This document shows positions 47,791 through 55,761 of a stretch of 57,024 nucleotides of DNA, piece by piece. Position 1 is the stretch's first letter, and the number at the start of each line of letters is the position of its first letter. The stretch covers positions 1 to 57,024 of the forward strand of contig CAJNCJ010000011.1 of the NCBI GenBank assembly GCA_905221235.1. Reading direction: 5' to 3'. The notes beneath the pieces were generated by a model, which did no database searches, was not told the origin of the DNA, and saw only the letters and a list, made by a program, of their open reading frames with translations. This DNA comes from a bacterium (GTDB lineage: Bacteria; Bacillota; Bacilli; Lactobacillales; Streptococcaceae). The position numbers were made by a program, and so were the translations under genes.

Positions 47791-48282
47791 TTAGCGGTTG
47801 TCAATTTTCTCTGGATAAAGGTCGTGTTGGAAGAGGCGTTGTTCTGCCAATTCTTCATACTTAGTTCCAGGCTTACCGTAGTTGTAGTAGGGGTCGATTG
47901 AAATGCCACCGCGCGGAGTGAATTTTCCCCAGACTTCTAAATAGCGAGGGTCTAGCAAGTTGACCAAGTCTTTCCCGATGGTATTGATACAGTTTTCGTG
48001 AAAATCCCCATGATTTCGGTAGCTAAAGAGGTAGAGTTTGAGGGATTTTGACTCGACACAGAGCTTGTCAGGAATGTAGGAAATATAAATGGTCGCAAAG
48101 TCTGGCTGAGCAGTGATTGGGCAAAGGGAAGTAAATTCAGGACAGTTGAATTTGATGAAATAGTCATTTTCCACATGACGATTGTCAAAGGATTCGAGGA
48201 CTTCTGGTTGATACTCGAAAATGTAGTTGGTTTCTTTGTTGCCGAGGAGGCTTAGGTTTTTCATTTCTTCTTGTTGTGACAT
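47791..48282 (-). CDS. queF: NADPH-dependent preQ0 reductase QueF
   Basis: 163 residues, unimodular QueF. The nucleophile Cys is in [18 protein letters not shown] (about residue 55) and the substrate Glu in [11 protein letters not shown] (about 95). It reduces preQ0 to preQ1. The start at 48282 ([10 protein letters not shown]) is preferred over an upstream extension to 48321 that runs into the BOX element. Last gene of queCDEF, separated from queE by a BOX repeat. Confidence 0.92.
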   Translation of the reverse strand: MSQQEEMKNLSLLGNKETNYIFEYQPEVLESFDNRHVENDYFIKFNCPEFTSLCPITAQPDFATIYISYIPDKLCVESKSLKLYLFSYRNHGDFHENCINTIGKDLVNLLDPRYLEVWGKFTPRGGISIDPYYNYGKPGTKYEELAEQRLFQHDLYPEKIDNR

Positions 48283-48301
48283 GATTTTTTTCTTTCTAAT
48301 T

Positions 48302-48411
48302 TTATACTCAATGAAAATCAAAGAGCAAACTAGGAAGCTAGCCGCAGGCTGTACTTGAGTACGGTAAGGCGAAGCTGACGTGGTTTGAATTTGATTTTCG
48401 AAGAGTGTTAA
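48302..48411. repeat. BOX element (boxA-boxC, no boxB)
   Basis: The sequence starts with boxA-type TATACTCAATGAAAATCAAA and AGGAAGCTAGCCGCAGG and ends with boxC-type AAGGCGAAGCTGACGTGG and GATTTTCGAAGAGT. The boxB segment between them is absent. It fills the gap between queF and the 3' end of queE, reaching the queE stop codon. BOX repeats are typical of pneumococcus and close relatives. Confidence 0.9.
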
Positions 48412-49124
48412 ACACCACGTTGGTTGTCGTAGAGGAGAGTATGCAGTTGAGGAAGGACGCGGACATTGCCCCAGCTATCGTCGGCAGCGATGCGTTCCCA
48501 GAGTTCTTTGAGACGGTCCAGTTGGTCTTGGACAATATTTCCAGTAGCCTTGGGCTCAGGATTTCCTGCTGACAAGAAGAGAACATCTGGTTGGTAGCGT
48601 TCTTGAATCCCTTTAGCAAAGGCTAGATCAACATCATCAAAGACAGGGATTTTAAAGGTGACCTTATCTGGATCTAGTTGGGAAACGATAAAGTCTAAGG
48701 TCTCAAAGTTGACTTCCATCTTGGATGAAGGAGGTTTGGGACTCAAAGTGACCTGGTCGATGTCTTTTAACCAATTTTGCCAGCGGGATCCTTGGGTCTC
48801 AACAGCTAGAGTGACACCGCGTTCCTTGAGCTTAGTAACCAGTTCAGCCATATTGGCTGCTAGGATAGCGGGATTTCCGCCAGACAGGGTGACATAGTCG
48901 TAGTTCCCTAGTTTGTCTAATTCAGCAATGACTTCGTCAGCTGTCATGCGAGTTGGTTTTTCAGAACCATCCCAAGTAAAGGCAGAATCGCACCAGTCGC
49001 AGTGGTAGTCGCAACCGGCAGTGCGGACAAACATGGTTTTCTGCCCAATAGCACGACCTTCACCTTGAAAGGTAGGGCCAAAAATTTCCAGAACTGGTAG
49101 TTTGAGGACACGTTCCCTAGTCAT
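48408..49124 (-). CDS. queE: 7-carboxy-7-deazaguanine synthase QueE
   Basis: 238 residues, radical SAM enzyme. The [4Fe-4S] motif is CDYHCDWC (CxxxCxxC, about residue 34), with the GEG-type [10 protein letters not shown] before it and [11 protein letters not shown] after it. It converts 6-carboxytetrahydropterin to CDG. It overlaps queD by 8 bases. Its last codons touch the BOX repeat. Confidence 0.92.
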   Translation of the reverse strand: MTRERVLKLPVLEIFGPTFQGEGRAIGQKTMFVRTAGCDYHCDWCDSAFTWDGSEKPTRMTADEVIAELDKLGNYDYVTLSGGNPAILAANMAELVTKLKERGVTLAVETQGSRWQNWLKDIDQVTLSPKPPSSKMEVNFETLDFIVSQLDPDKVTFKIPVFDDVDLAFAKGIQERYQPDVLFLSAGNPEPKATGNIVQDQLDRLKELWERIAADDSWGNVRVLPQLHTLLYDNQRGV

Positions 49125-49560
49125 CTAACCACTCCCGTCTAAACTCTGCAAAGGCAGTCGGAGTTTCATAGAGGCGAACGTATTCCAAACGAAGACCACG
49201 CTCATCAGGTAACTCTTGACTCATGGTTTGGAAAATCCAGTAAACCATATTTTCAGCAGTCGTGTTCATATAAGGCAGGGTTTCATTGAGATAGCGATGA
49301 TCCAAGTGGGGCTCTAAGTAGTTCTTGTAGATTGCTTTGATGTCTCCAAAATCGTAGGTCATGCCACGTTCATCTAAAAATCCACTGACAGCAATCTGCA
49401 GATGATAGGTGTGGCCGTGCAGGGATTTGCATTTTCCTTCATAGTGAAAGAGGTGGTGGGCAGCATCAAAGGTAAATTCTTTTGATACTAAGGTTCTGTG
49501 AGGATTGTAGACAAGAGACTCCCCAGTTTCCTGTTTGATTTCTTTGGGTGCAAAAAACAT
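49117..49560 (-). CDS. queD: 6-carboxytetrahydropterin synthase QueD
   Basis: 147 residues, PTPS family. Zinc His ligands in FDAAHHLFHY and the Cys/His motif CKSLHGHTYHL (about residues 43-53), with the catalytic pair region HLDHRYLNE. It makes 6-carboxytetrahydropterin from dihydroneopterin triphosphate. The ATG at 49560 shares a base with the queC stop region. Confidence 0.92.
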   Translation of the reverse strand: MFFAPKEIKQETGESLVYNPHRTLVSKEFTFDAAHHLFHYEGKCKSLHGHTYHLQIAVSGFLDERGMTYDFGDIKAIYKNYLEPHLDHRYLNETLPYMNTTAENMVYWIFQTMSQELPDERGLRLEYVRLYETPTAFAEFRREWLDD

Positions 49561-50210
49561 TAGTCCTCTCCTTTCTGTGAGAGATAGACATCTAGTCCAT
49601 GTTGACGTAGGTGGCAGGCTGGGCAATCCCCACAGCCACTGCCGATAATCCCATTGTAGCAGGTCAAGGTCTTTTCACGAACATAGTCAAAGGCATCGAG
49701 TTGGTCAGCTAATTCCCAAGTTTCAGCCTTGTCTAGCCACATGAGAGGCGTTTGGATAACAAAGTCGTAATCCATGGCAAGGTTGAGAGTAACATTAAGG
49801 GATTTGACAAAGACATCTCGACAATCGGGGTAGCCGGAGAAGTCTGTCTCGCAGACACCTGTCACGATATCTTTAATGCCTCGTTGTTTAGCAAGAACTG
49901 CCGCAAAGGATAGAAAGAGATGGTTACGACCATCAACGAAGGTGTTAGGGATTTCTCCCTCTTTTTGCTCAATTTCCAGATCAGAGGTCAGGGCATTTTC
50001 AGTGATTTGCCCCAGCAGAGACATATCTAGGATGTGATGACGAATACCCTGTTCCTTAGCGATTTCTTGGGCAACTTGAATTTCGAGGTGATGACGTTGG
50101 CCGTAGGCAAAGGTGACGGCTTCGACCGTTTCATAGTGTTCTTTAGCCCAAAAGAGGCAGGTTGTAGAATCTTGACCGCCACTAAAGACGACCAAGGCAG
50201 ATTGACGTTT
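49560..50210 (-). CDS. queC: 7-cyano-7-deazaguanine synthase QueC
   Basis: 216 residues. PP-loop [10 protein letters not shown] at the N-terminus and the zinc Cys cluster near the end ([13 protein letters not shown]). It turns CDG into preQ0 using ATP and ammonia. The start at 50210 ([10 protein letters not shown]) has a GGAG site at 5-8 nt. First gene of queCDEF and directly behind a probable preQ1 riboswitch. Confidence 0.93.
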   Translation of the reverse strand, partial: KRQSALVVFSGGQDSTTCLFWAKEHYETVEAVTFAYGQRHHLEIQVAQEIAKEQGIRHHILDMSLLGQITENALTSDLEIEQKEGEIPNTFVDGRNHLFLSFAAVLAKQRGIKDIVTGVCETDFSGYPDCRDVFVKSLNVTLNLAMDYDFVIQTPLMWLDKAETWELADQLDAFDYVREKTLTCYNGIIGSGCGDCPACHLRQHGLDVYLSQKGED

Positions 50211-50250
50211 CATAGTACTCCTTCCAAAATGGGAAATGTTCAGAGCACGC

Positions 50251-50273
50251 AAAAAGCTCCCTTGAGGGAGCTA
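50251..50273 (-). terminator. Riboswitch-linked terminator before queC
   Basis: On the reverse strand GGGAGCT's complement AGCTCCC, loop TCAA, GGGAGCT and TTTTT form a strong attenuator hairpin between the aptamer and queC. Confidence 0.85.
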
Positions 50274-50282
50274 AAAAATACC

Positions 50283-50336
50283 AAGTAGAGGTTTTTTTTA
50301 GCGATGGCATGTCCCAAACATCGTAATATTCTACTT
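50283..50336 (-). promoter_or_regulatory. Probable preQ1 riboswitch before queCDEF
   Basis: On the reverse strand, outer AAGTAG/CTACTT arms enclose a small 5-bp stem CGATG/CATCG. Its loop is TTTGGGACATGC and an A-rich tail CTAAAAAAAACC follows directly. GGG in the loop can pair with CC at the tail end, giving the preQ1-I style H-type pseudoknot. The position before the preQ1 pathway genes and the terminator downstream agree. The loop differs from the consensus GGTTC, so the class is tentative. Confidence 0.65.
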
Positions 50337-50338
50337 AC

Positions 50339-50367
50339 AGTCTAGCATATTTTTTGAAAAATGGCAA
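50339..50367 (-). promoter_or_regulatory. Promoter of the queCDEF operon
   Basis: Reverse-strand TTGCCA (50362-50367), a 17-nt spacer and TAGACT (50339-50344) with an extended TG element. Confidence 0.65.
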
Positions 50368-50373
50368 AGGGCA

Positions 50374-50407
50374 AGAAAAAAGAGACCAAATAAAGTACTT
50401 GGTCTCT
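50374..50407 (-). terminator. Terminator of trxA
   Basis: AGAGACCAA with TTGGTCTCT and a T run on the reverse strand, directly after trxA. Confidence 0.8.
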
Positions 50408-50414
50408 CGTTTGA

Positions 50415-50729
50415 TTAGCTCAATTCAGCAACGATGGCCTTGATTTGTTCTGCTGTGTGAACACCAGCAACTTGTTTCACCACTTGGCCGTCTTTTTTGA
50501 AGAGAAGAGTTGGGATAGACATGATTCCAAAAGCACGAGCTGTGTTTGGATTTTCATCAACGTCCATTTTAACGATTTTCAAGACATCTTCTGAAAGTTC
50601 TTCAGATAATTTATCCAAGATTGGACCTTGCATACGACATGGACCACACCAAGTTGCCCAGAAGTCTACCAAGACCAAACCGTCTTTTGTTTCTTGTTCG
50701 AATGTTGCATCTGTAATTGCTTTTGCCAT
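50415..50729 (-). CDS. trxA: Thioredoxin
   Basis: 104 residues with the active site WCGPC (about residues 27-31) in FWATWCGPCRMQGPILDKLS and the cis-Pro loop MSIPTLLFK. General cytoplasmic disulfide reductant. It lies 15 bases after the DUF4649 gene on the same strand, so both may share a transcript. Confidence 0.95.
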   Translation of the reverse strand: MAKAITDATFEQETKDGLVLVDFWATWCGPCRMQGPILDKLSEELSEDVLKIVKMDVDENPNTARAFGIMSIPTLLFKKDGQVVKQVAGVHTAEQIKAIVAELS

Positions 50730-50744
50730 TGTATTTCTCCTTTT

Positions 50745-50969
50745 TTAGTTATATTGGCTTAAATCTTGTTTCATGAGATAGAAGAAGACATCTCCATAAG
50801 TCCCATGGTAGTCCAAATCATGACCGTTATAAGTCAATTTTTGGACAGGGTAGTAGTCTGCGACGCCGATAAGGCAAGCTTGTTGTGAACGATCAAAGTC
50901 GTCATAAGATTCGAACGTTATAGTTCTTTCGTTCTTGCTGGCATCTAGATAGGTAATTTCAATCATTTT
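50745..50969 (-). CDS. DUF4649-family small protein
   Basis: 74 residues (MIEITYLDASKNERTITFES at the start), matching the DUF4649 pattern of streptococci; function unknown. The start at 50969 is supported by AAGGAG upstream, rejecting a longer frame to 51047 that passes through the promoter. Its promoter carries an operator like that of the neighbouring marR gene, so it is a likely target of that regulator. trxA follows. Confidence 0.75.
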   Translation of the reverse strand, partial: KMIEITYLDASKNERTITFESYDDFDRSQQACLIGVADYYPVQKLTYNGHDLDYHGTYGDVFFYLMKQDLSQYN

Positions 50970-50997
50970 AAAAACTCCTTTGTTTAATGATGACTTT

Positions 50998-51047
50998 ATT
51001 TTACTCCTTGTAAAAGAGAATGTCAAGAAAAATGATTGCGCACGCAA
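50998..51047 (-). promoter_or_regulatory. Promoter and MarR-type operator of DUF4649-trxA
   Basis: Reverse-strand TTGACA (51021-51026), a 17-nt spacer and TAAAAT (50998-51003) form a strong promoter. TTGCG-CA-CGCAA (51036-51047), an inverted repeat with a 2-nt centre, lies 9 bases upstream of the -35. Confidence 0.8.
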
Positions 51048-51065
51048 CTTTTTTCTAAAATCATC

Positions 51066-51446
51066 TTAAAGCAAGAAATCCAAACCTGTTTCCAAGCTTT
51101 CTTCGACAGCCTTTTGTAGCGAGGCCAGTGTCTTTTGCCCATCACCTGTCAGGCAGATAAAACTAGAGCGTCTATCTTGATCACAACACCTGCGACTAAG
51201 TAGACCGCAATTTTTAGCTTCTAAGCGAGCCACCATCCGAGAAACAGCGCTCGGACTCAGATGAAGTTTATCTGGCAGGTCAATCTGTCGTAGAGACTTT
51301 TCTTGGGCCAAATCCAGATAGTAGAGCAGATAAAACTCTTTCAAGGTCAGACTTTGTTCGCTCTGCTGGGCAATGGTCTCTTCCAAGAGACCTTCAATTT
51401 CTTTTTGCCGACGATTGAAGTCAAACCATTTTTCCAAATAGGTCAT
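51066..51446 (-). CDS. MarR-family transcriptional regulator
   Basis: 126 residues with a winged helix: QIDLPDKLHLSPSAVSRMVA recognition region (about residues 55-74) and the wing CDQDRRSSFICLTGDGQK. Start at 51446 (MTYLEKWFDF), with GGAG upstream. It is divergent from lrgAB. The same operator type occurs at its own promoter and at that of DUF4649-trxA. The ligand is unknown. Confidence 0.85.
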   Translation of the reverse strand: MTYLEKWFDFNRRQKEIEGLLEETIAQQSEQSLTLKEFYLLYYLDLAQEKSLRQIDLPDKLHLSPSAVSRMVARLEAKNCGLLSRRCCDQDRRSSFICLTGDGQKTLASLQKAVEESLETGLDFLL

Positions 51447-51496
51447 AGTATCTCCTTTCTTTTTAGAGTCATAAATAGAAGAAGGTCCATTAACGG

Positions 51497-51531
51497 ACAA
51501 TCACTGTATCACAAGATGATTGCGCATGCAA
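51497..51531 (-). promoter_or_regulatory. marR promoter overlapped by its operator
   Basis: Reverse-strand TTGCAT, a 17-nt spacer and TACAGT with an extended TG form the promoter. TTGCGCATGCAA (51520-51531) covers the -35, matching the operator at 51036-51047 except for one base. Autoregulation is inferred. Confidence 0.7.
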
Positions 51532-51667
51532 TAATTATACTACTTTTCAAGAAGGCTGGCAAGAAGGACGCTAAAATCTTTCATCCTATATCACGCCTGT
51601 TTTCACTAGTCTGTAATTGCCTGTATCCCCTTTCTTCTCAAACTTTCATCAACTCTTGTGTATTTCC

Positions 51668-51695
51668 TTGAAATTTTCTGAAAAAAGAGTAAACT
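51668..51695 (+). promoter_or_regulatory. lrgAB promoter
   Basis: TTGAAA (51668-51673), a 16-nt spacer and TAAACT (51690-51695). Confidence 0.55.
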
Positions 51696-51728
51696 GGTAT
51701 GCAAGAAGTCTATTTCGTGGAGTTTAGG

Positions 51729-52103
51729 ATGAAATTATATGTTCAATTAATGATTCTCTTTGTGATTTCTCTAATCGGAGAGGGGATTTCCAGTTTCTTT
51801 CATTTGCCCATCCCGGGCAGTATTATCGGTTTGATTATTCTCTTTCTAGCCCTACAGTTTAAGTGGCTGAGAACCAGACATGTCAACATGGTCGGGAATT
51901 TCTTGCTGGCCAATATGACCATTCTCTTTTTGCCACCAGCAGTGGGAATCATGGAAAAGTTTGATGTGATTGCTCCCTATCTTTTGCCCATCGTTTTAAT
52001 TGTCTTTTTTGCGGCTGTTATCAATATTATCCTTATTGCCTTAGTAGTTCAGTTTATCAAGAGACGATTTGAGGGAGATTATGAGAAAGGAGATACCAAA
52101 TGA
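51729..52103 (+). CDS. lrgA: LrgA/CidA holin-like membrane protein
   Basis: 124 residues with four membrane segments and the family motif LPIPGSIIGLIILFLALQFK (about residues 25-44), followed by FLLANMTILFLPPAVGIM. LrgA/CidA proteins influence murein hydrolase activity and, in streptococci, pyruvate uptake. The ATG at 51729 (GGAGTTTAGG before it) is preferred over an earlier in-frame start. It overlaps lrgB by 4 bases. Confidence 0.88.
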   Translation: MKLYVQLMILFVISLIGEGISSFFHLPIPGSIIGLIILFLALQFKWLRTRHVNMVGNFLLANMTILFLPPAVGIMEKFDVIAPYLLPIVLIVFFAAVINIILIALVVQFIKRRFEGDYEKGDTK

Positions 52104-52795
52104 GTGAATTTGTTTCTAATCCCCTGTTTGGGCTTGCCCTGTCTATCCTAGCTTATCTAGTGGGAATGCTGATTTACAGACGTTTTCCCCATCCTTTGAC
52201 AACGCCCTTGCTTTTGTCAGCTGTTTTCATTATCATCTTTCTAAAGGCGACGGGGATTTCTTACCAAGATTACTACCAAGGTGGGGTGTATCTGAATAAC
52301 TTGATTGTCCCATCGACCGTGGCTCTAGGGATTCCCCTTTATAAGAGTTTTCATCTGATGAAGCACCATGCTCGGAGTATTCTCTTTGGTAGTTTGCTGG
52401 CGGTAGTGGTCAATACCTCTTTCACAGCCCTTGTGGCTAAAATCTTTGGCATGGACTTTTTCCTAGCCATTTCTCTCTTTCCTAAGTCAGTGACAACCGC
52501 TATGGCAGTGGGAATCACAGAAAAATTGCAAGGTCTGACGACCGTGACCTTGGTCGTCGTAGTGGCCACTGGGATTTTGACCAGTGTGATTGGACCGACC
52601 CTTTTGAAGTGGTTGAAAATTGATGATCCGGTAGCAGTCGGGCTTTCCCTTGGAGGAACAGGCCATGCAGTCGGAACAGGAACAGCCTTTCGATACGGCT
52701 CTGTAGCAGGAGCCATGGGTGGTTTGGCTATTGGTGTTACCGGTATTCTCTATGTCTTTGTCAGCCCTATTGTAGCCAGTTTGATATTGAGTTAA
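52100..52795 (+). CDS. lrgB: LrgB-family membrane protein
   Basis: 231 residues, about eight membrane segments, with LrgB motifs FPKSVTTAMAVGITEKLQGL (about residue 126) and GLSLGGTGHAVGTGTAFRYG (about 183). Partner of LrgA in antiholin/pyruvate transport systems. Starts within the lrgA stop (ATGA) and ends at a terminator. Confidence 0.9.
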   Translation: MSEFVSNPLFGLALSILAYLVGMLIYRRFPHPLTTPLLLSAVFIIIFLKATGISYQDYYQGGVYLNNLIVPSTVALGIPLYKSFHLMKHHARSILFGSLLAVVVNTSFTALVAKIFGMDFFLAISLFPKSVTTAMAVGITEKLQGLTTVTLVVVVATGILTSVIGPTLLKWLKIDDPVAVGLSLGGTGHAVGTGTAFRYGSVAGAMGGLAIGVTGILYVFVSPIVASLILS

Positions 52796-52825
52796 AAAGC
52801 AAGGAATTCGGGTTCCTTGCTTTTT
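52794..52825. terminator. Bidirectional terminator
   Basis: AAAAAGCAAGGAA and TTCCTTGCTTTTT form a 13-bp stem with a 6-nt loop between lrgB and the convergent ABC exporter gene. Confidence 0.9.
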
Positions 52826-52846
52826 AAAATTGTATGTTATAGAATA

Positions 52847-54394
52847 CTACTTTTCTTTGCTTAGGTGAATGACTCGGTCGTAGTATTTTAAGTCTTCTTC
52901 TGTGTAGTGGTGAATGACTTCAATGACTGTTTGAGGTAGGGAGAAGAGCAAGTCACTAATCTTTCTGCTATTTTCCGAGTCAAGATTGGCCTTAATCTCA
53001 TCTGCTAAGATGAGTTGGCTATCATGGTAGAGGGCGCGAGCGATTTCTAGGCGTTGTTTCTCGCCACCAGATAGACTGTCGCTGCTGAGCGTTCGATTTT
53101 TCAAATGTTCCAATCCTGTTTTTTTGAGGATATGATTTAAAGTCTCTTGTTTTTTATCCAGTCCCAGAAGGATATTGTCTTCCAGAGATAGCGTATCAAA
53201 GTAATGGCTATCTTGGAGGATATAGGAACTAATGCCCGTGATTTCCTGACGGGACAGGTTTTGACCAGCAAAGCTAATCTGTCCACTTGTCGGTGTCTCT
53301 TCTCCATGAATGATATTGAGCAGGGTCGTCTTACCAGAGCCACTTTCCCCAACAATGGCAATTTTTTCTCCTTGCTTGATGTGCATGGAAATCGGAGACA
53401 GGAGGATATTTCCATCTTTTTCTAGGGAGATGGTGTTAAGCTGGATAGGGAAAATATTTTCTATGCTTCTAGGCGAGATGAAGTTAGACTGGTACAAAAG
53501 TTTTTGGTATTTGTTGAGAAGACTTCGAGTCGCTTTTCGGGTGTTGGTAAAGTAGGCTAGCTCTTGAAATTGATAGCCGATATTATGGGAAACCAGATAG
53601 ATGGCCACAAAACTCGCCGCATCTAAATAATTATAGTAGGTCATAAAGCCACCGATGACGATTGGTGTGACAGAACAAAAGGCATCGATGCTATTGATCA
53701 AGAGACTGTTTAAAGTTCGTTGCTTTTCATAGTTGATTTCGACCTCCAGACTGGTTTGTAATTGCTTTTGATAGCGAGCAAAAAAGTAGTCTTGCCCCTG
53801 ATAATGGCGAATTTGTTGGCTACCACCAATAAAATTTGTCAAGCTTGCTAAGTAGCTCTGGTTAACAGTGGACCGCTTTTCAGAAAGTGAATCCAAGCGC
53901 TTTGATCCGATAGCACTGCAGAGTACAGGAAAGGAGTAGAAGAGGATGAAAATCAAGCCCAGGTAAAAATTGGTCCATAGGGCATAGAGAATGGACACAG
54001 TGGTAAATCCCAGAGAAGAAATGATGATGACCGTTGGCTCAATATAGCTTTCTTCTAGTTGCTTGACGTCGTTTTCTAGGTCAGACAAAATATCCTTTTC
54101 ATCAATCTCATAACTGCTTAAAAATCGCTTGAAAATAGCACTCTTGATTCCATATTTAAAGTCAGTAATCAAACGGGCGTAGTAATAGCGTTTCCCAGCT
54201 AAGCCTAGTAATAGAATGAGGTTTCCAAGGATTCCCAAAATCAAAACTTTCCAAAGAAGGCCTAGTTCTTGATTGGTAAAACTAGCAACAATATTCTGAA
54301 CAAGGGCTGGCGTGATAATCGCTTCTAGCCAAGTAATGGCAATAGAAAAGAAGTAAAGTACGAGGTGCTTCTTGGTGATAAATCTTCTAAACAT
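52847..54394 (-). CDS. ABC exporter (fused membrane and ATPase domains)
   Basis: 515 residues: membrane domain of about 300 residues, then an ATPase domain. Walker A is GESGSGKTT, the Q-loop is SYILQDSHYFD, the signature is LSGGEKQRLE, Walker B is QLILADEIKANLD with the catalytic Glu, and the H-loop His is in VIHHY. All key residues are present, so it could act as a homodimer. It is shorter than typical 570-600-residue exporters, mainly at the N-terminus. Peptide or drug export is possible; nothing nearby shows a substrate. Confidence 0.8.
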   Translation of the reverse strand: MFRRFITKKHLVLYFFSIAITWLEAIITPALVQNIVASFTNQELGLLWKVLILGILGNLILLLGLAGKRYYYARLITDFKYGIKSAIFKRFLSSYEIDEKDILSDLENDVKQLEESYIEPTVIIISSLGFTTVSILYALWTNFYLGLIFILFYSFPVLCSAIGSKRLDSLSEKRSTVNQSYLASLTNFIGGSQQIRHYQGQDYFFARYQKQLQTSLEVEINYEKQRTLNSLLINSIDAFCSVTPIVIGGFMTYYNYLDAASFVAIYLVSHNIGYQFQELAYFTNTRKATRSLLNKYQKLLYQSNFISPRSIENIFPIQLNTISLEKDGNILLSPISMHIKQGEKIAIVGESGSGKTTLLNIIHGEETPTSGQISFAGQNLSRQEITGISSYILQDSHYFDTLSLEDNILLGLDKKQETLNHILKKTGLEHLKNRTLSSDSLSGGEKQRLEIARALYHDSQLILADEIKANLDSENSRKISDLLFSLPQTVIEVIHHYTEEDLKYYDRVIHLSKEK

Positions 54395-54534
54395 AAAGAC
54401 TTGACCTCCTTATCGATATACATGTAATCCGTTTTAAAGTTATTATACTCCTTTTATCAAATACTTCATATAAAAATGAAAATTTTGGGGGATATACAAT
54501 TAAATGAAAATATCGTAATGACACAGATTAAAAT
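54395..54534. other. Intergenic region upstream of the ABC exporter
   Basis: No gene seen. A+T-rich; it should hold the exporter's promoter on the reverse strand (region 54420-54460) but no clear -35/-10 pair was fixed. Confidence 0.4.
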
Positions 54535-54583
54535 AAAAAGCGAACAAAACAGAATTCATTGTTTCGATTCGCTTTTTGTATTA
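54535..54583. terminator. Bidirectional terminator, first copy
   Basis: AAAAAGCGAA and TTCGCTTTTT, with an inner AAACA/TGTTT pair, form a stem in the 3' flank of the choline-binding protein gene. The same sequence recurs at 56594. Confidence 0.8.
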
Positions 54584-54980
54584 TTATCTAGATTTTTTGT
54601 AGCTCTGATAACATTTAGTCTGAGTAGGTACACTAATAGCTGATGGAATAAAATGTGTACTTTAGATTATTTCCAAGCGCCACTGGCATCTACATAGTAA
54701 CCATCTGGTGTGTAGGTATTGTGAAGCATCTTACCTGATGAAGCGAGGTAGTACCAAGATCCACTATCTTTTACCCAGCCTGTTGCCATAGAACCTGAAT
54801 TGCTTAGGTAATACCAAGAACCACTATCTTTGATCCAACCTGTCGCCATAGCACCTGAGTCTTTTAGGTAATACCAAGAGTGATTATCATATAGCCAGTC
54901 ACTAGCAATCATGGCTCCTGATGATTTAAAGGCATACCAGTTGCCACCCTGATAGAGCCAAGTTTGATTGAACATGACTC
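54535..54980. repeat. Direct repeat, copy 1 (choline-binding end plus 3' flank)
   Basis: This segment and 56594-57024 are nearly identical, offset by 2059-2061 bases. The few differences include a TC insertion in the flank at the 56594 copy. It covers the shared terminator, 3' flank and at least the last 99 codons of two choline-binding proteins. The second copy runs off the window, so its length is a minimum. Confidence 0.85.
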
Positions 54981-55749
54981 CTTTATCATTCATAAAGTAC
55001 CAAGTTCCCTTGTCCTTAACCCAAGCATTTTGAACTAATTGCCCTTGTTTTTGATAGTACCAGGTTTCACCGTCACTATTTTTTAGATTTAGCCAGCTTT
55101 CTGCTTTTACAATCGGATAAAGTTCTCTGAAGACTCCCCCCCCTTTGTAGAAATGACTGATAGTCCCTGGTTTTACAAGTTTAATGTTACCATACTCCTC
55201 TGCCCAAGCATAGACTTTTTGACCATTGATAGTTTCTGGTAAGGTAGCAGTGTAGGTCTTGGTTTGATAATCCCATTTAGTATCAAGGTAGGTGTATTGA
55301 TCATTTGATTCTTTAATATGATAGTAGCCACTCTTTCCACCATTATATACATCATCAACTACTTTAGTGGACCAGGTCTTTACTTCATTTCCGCTCTTGG
55401 CTTCTACCTTGATATCTCCTCTATAGCCATAAGGTACATAGAAATTCAGGTAACGTCCTTCTTCTCCGATGGTTCTATCCACTTCTTGACTTAGGAAATT
55501 GACAGTTTGATCTTGACCATTGAGACTGACCGACCACTCGATTTTCTCTGTTTTTGGCAAATCCAAGACTTTGATATCTACGCTATGACCATTGTTAAAT
55601 CGAAGAATTTTGTCATCTTGATACACAACTCCTCCTTTAACACGCCAAACTTCTTTAAGCTCGAAGGCCTTTCCTGAATGAGGGAAAGCTAGTAAAGCTA
55701 AACCTGCTAGAGACAAACCAAATAATGTGATTTTTTTTGATACTTTCAT
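54667..55749 (-). CDS. Choline-binding surface protein
   Basis: 360 residues. Signal peptide about residues 1-29 (KKITLFGLSLAGLALLAFPH, cleavage after SGKA). A unique N-terminal domain of about 200 residues that I do not recognise follows. The C-terminus has about seven choline-binding repeats of the GWxxxxGxWYYL type, with ATGWIKDSGSWYYL and ATGWVKDSGSWYYL clearest, ending YTPDGYYVDASGAWK. It should attach to phosphocholine on teichoic acid. A second copy of the same C-terminus begins downstream in this window, so the locus has been duplicated. Confidence 0.88.
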   Translation of the reverse strand: MKVSKKITLFGLSLAGLALLAFPHSGKAFELKEVWRVKGGVVYQDDKILRFNNGHSVDIKVLDLPKTEKIEWSVSLNGQDQTVNFLSQEVDRTIGEEGRYLNFYVPYGYRGDIKVEAKSGNEVKTWSTKVVDDVYNGGKSGYYHIKESNDQYTYLDTKWDYQTKTYTATLPETINGQKVYAWAEEYGNIKLVKPGTISHFYKGGGVFRELYPIVKAESWLNLKNSDGETWYYQKQGQLVQNAWVKDKGTWYFMNDKGVMFNQTWLYQGGNWYAFKSSGAMIASDWLYDNHSWYYLKDSGAMATGWIKDSGSWYYLSNSGSMATGWVKDSGSWYYLASSGKMLHNTYTPDGYYVDASGAWK

Positions 55750-55761
55750 TGTCTTGACTCC

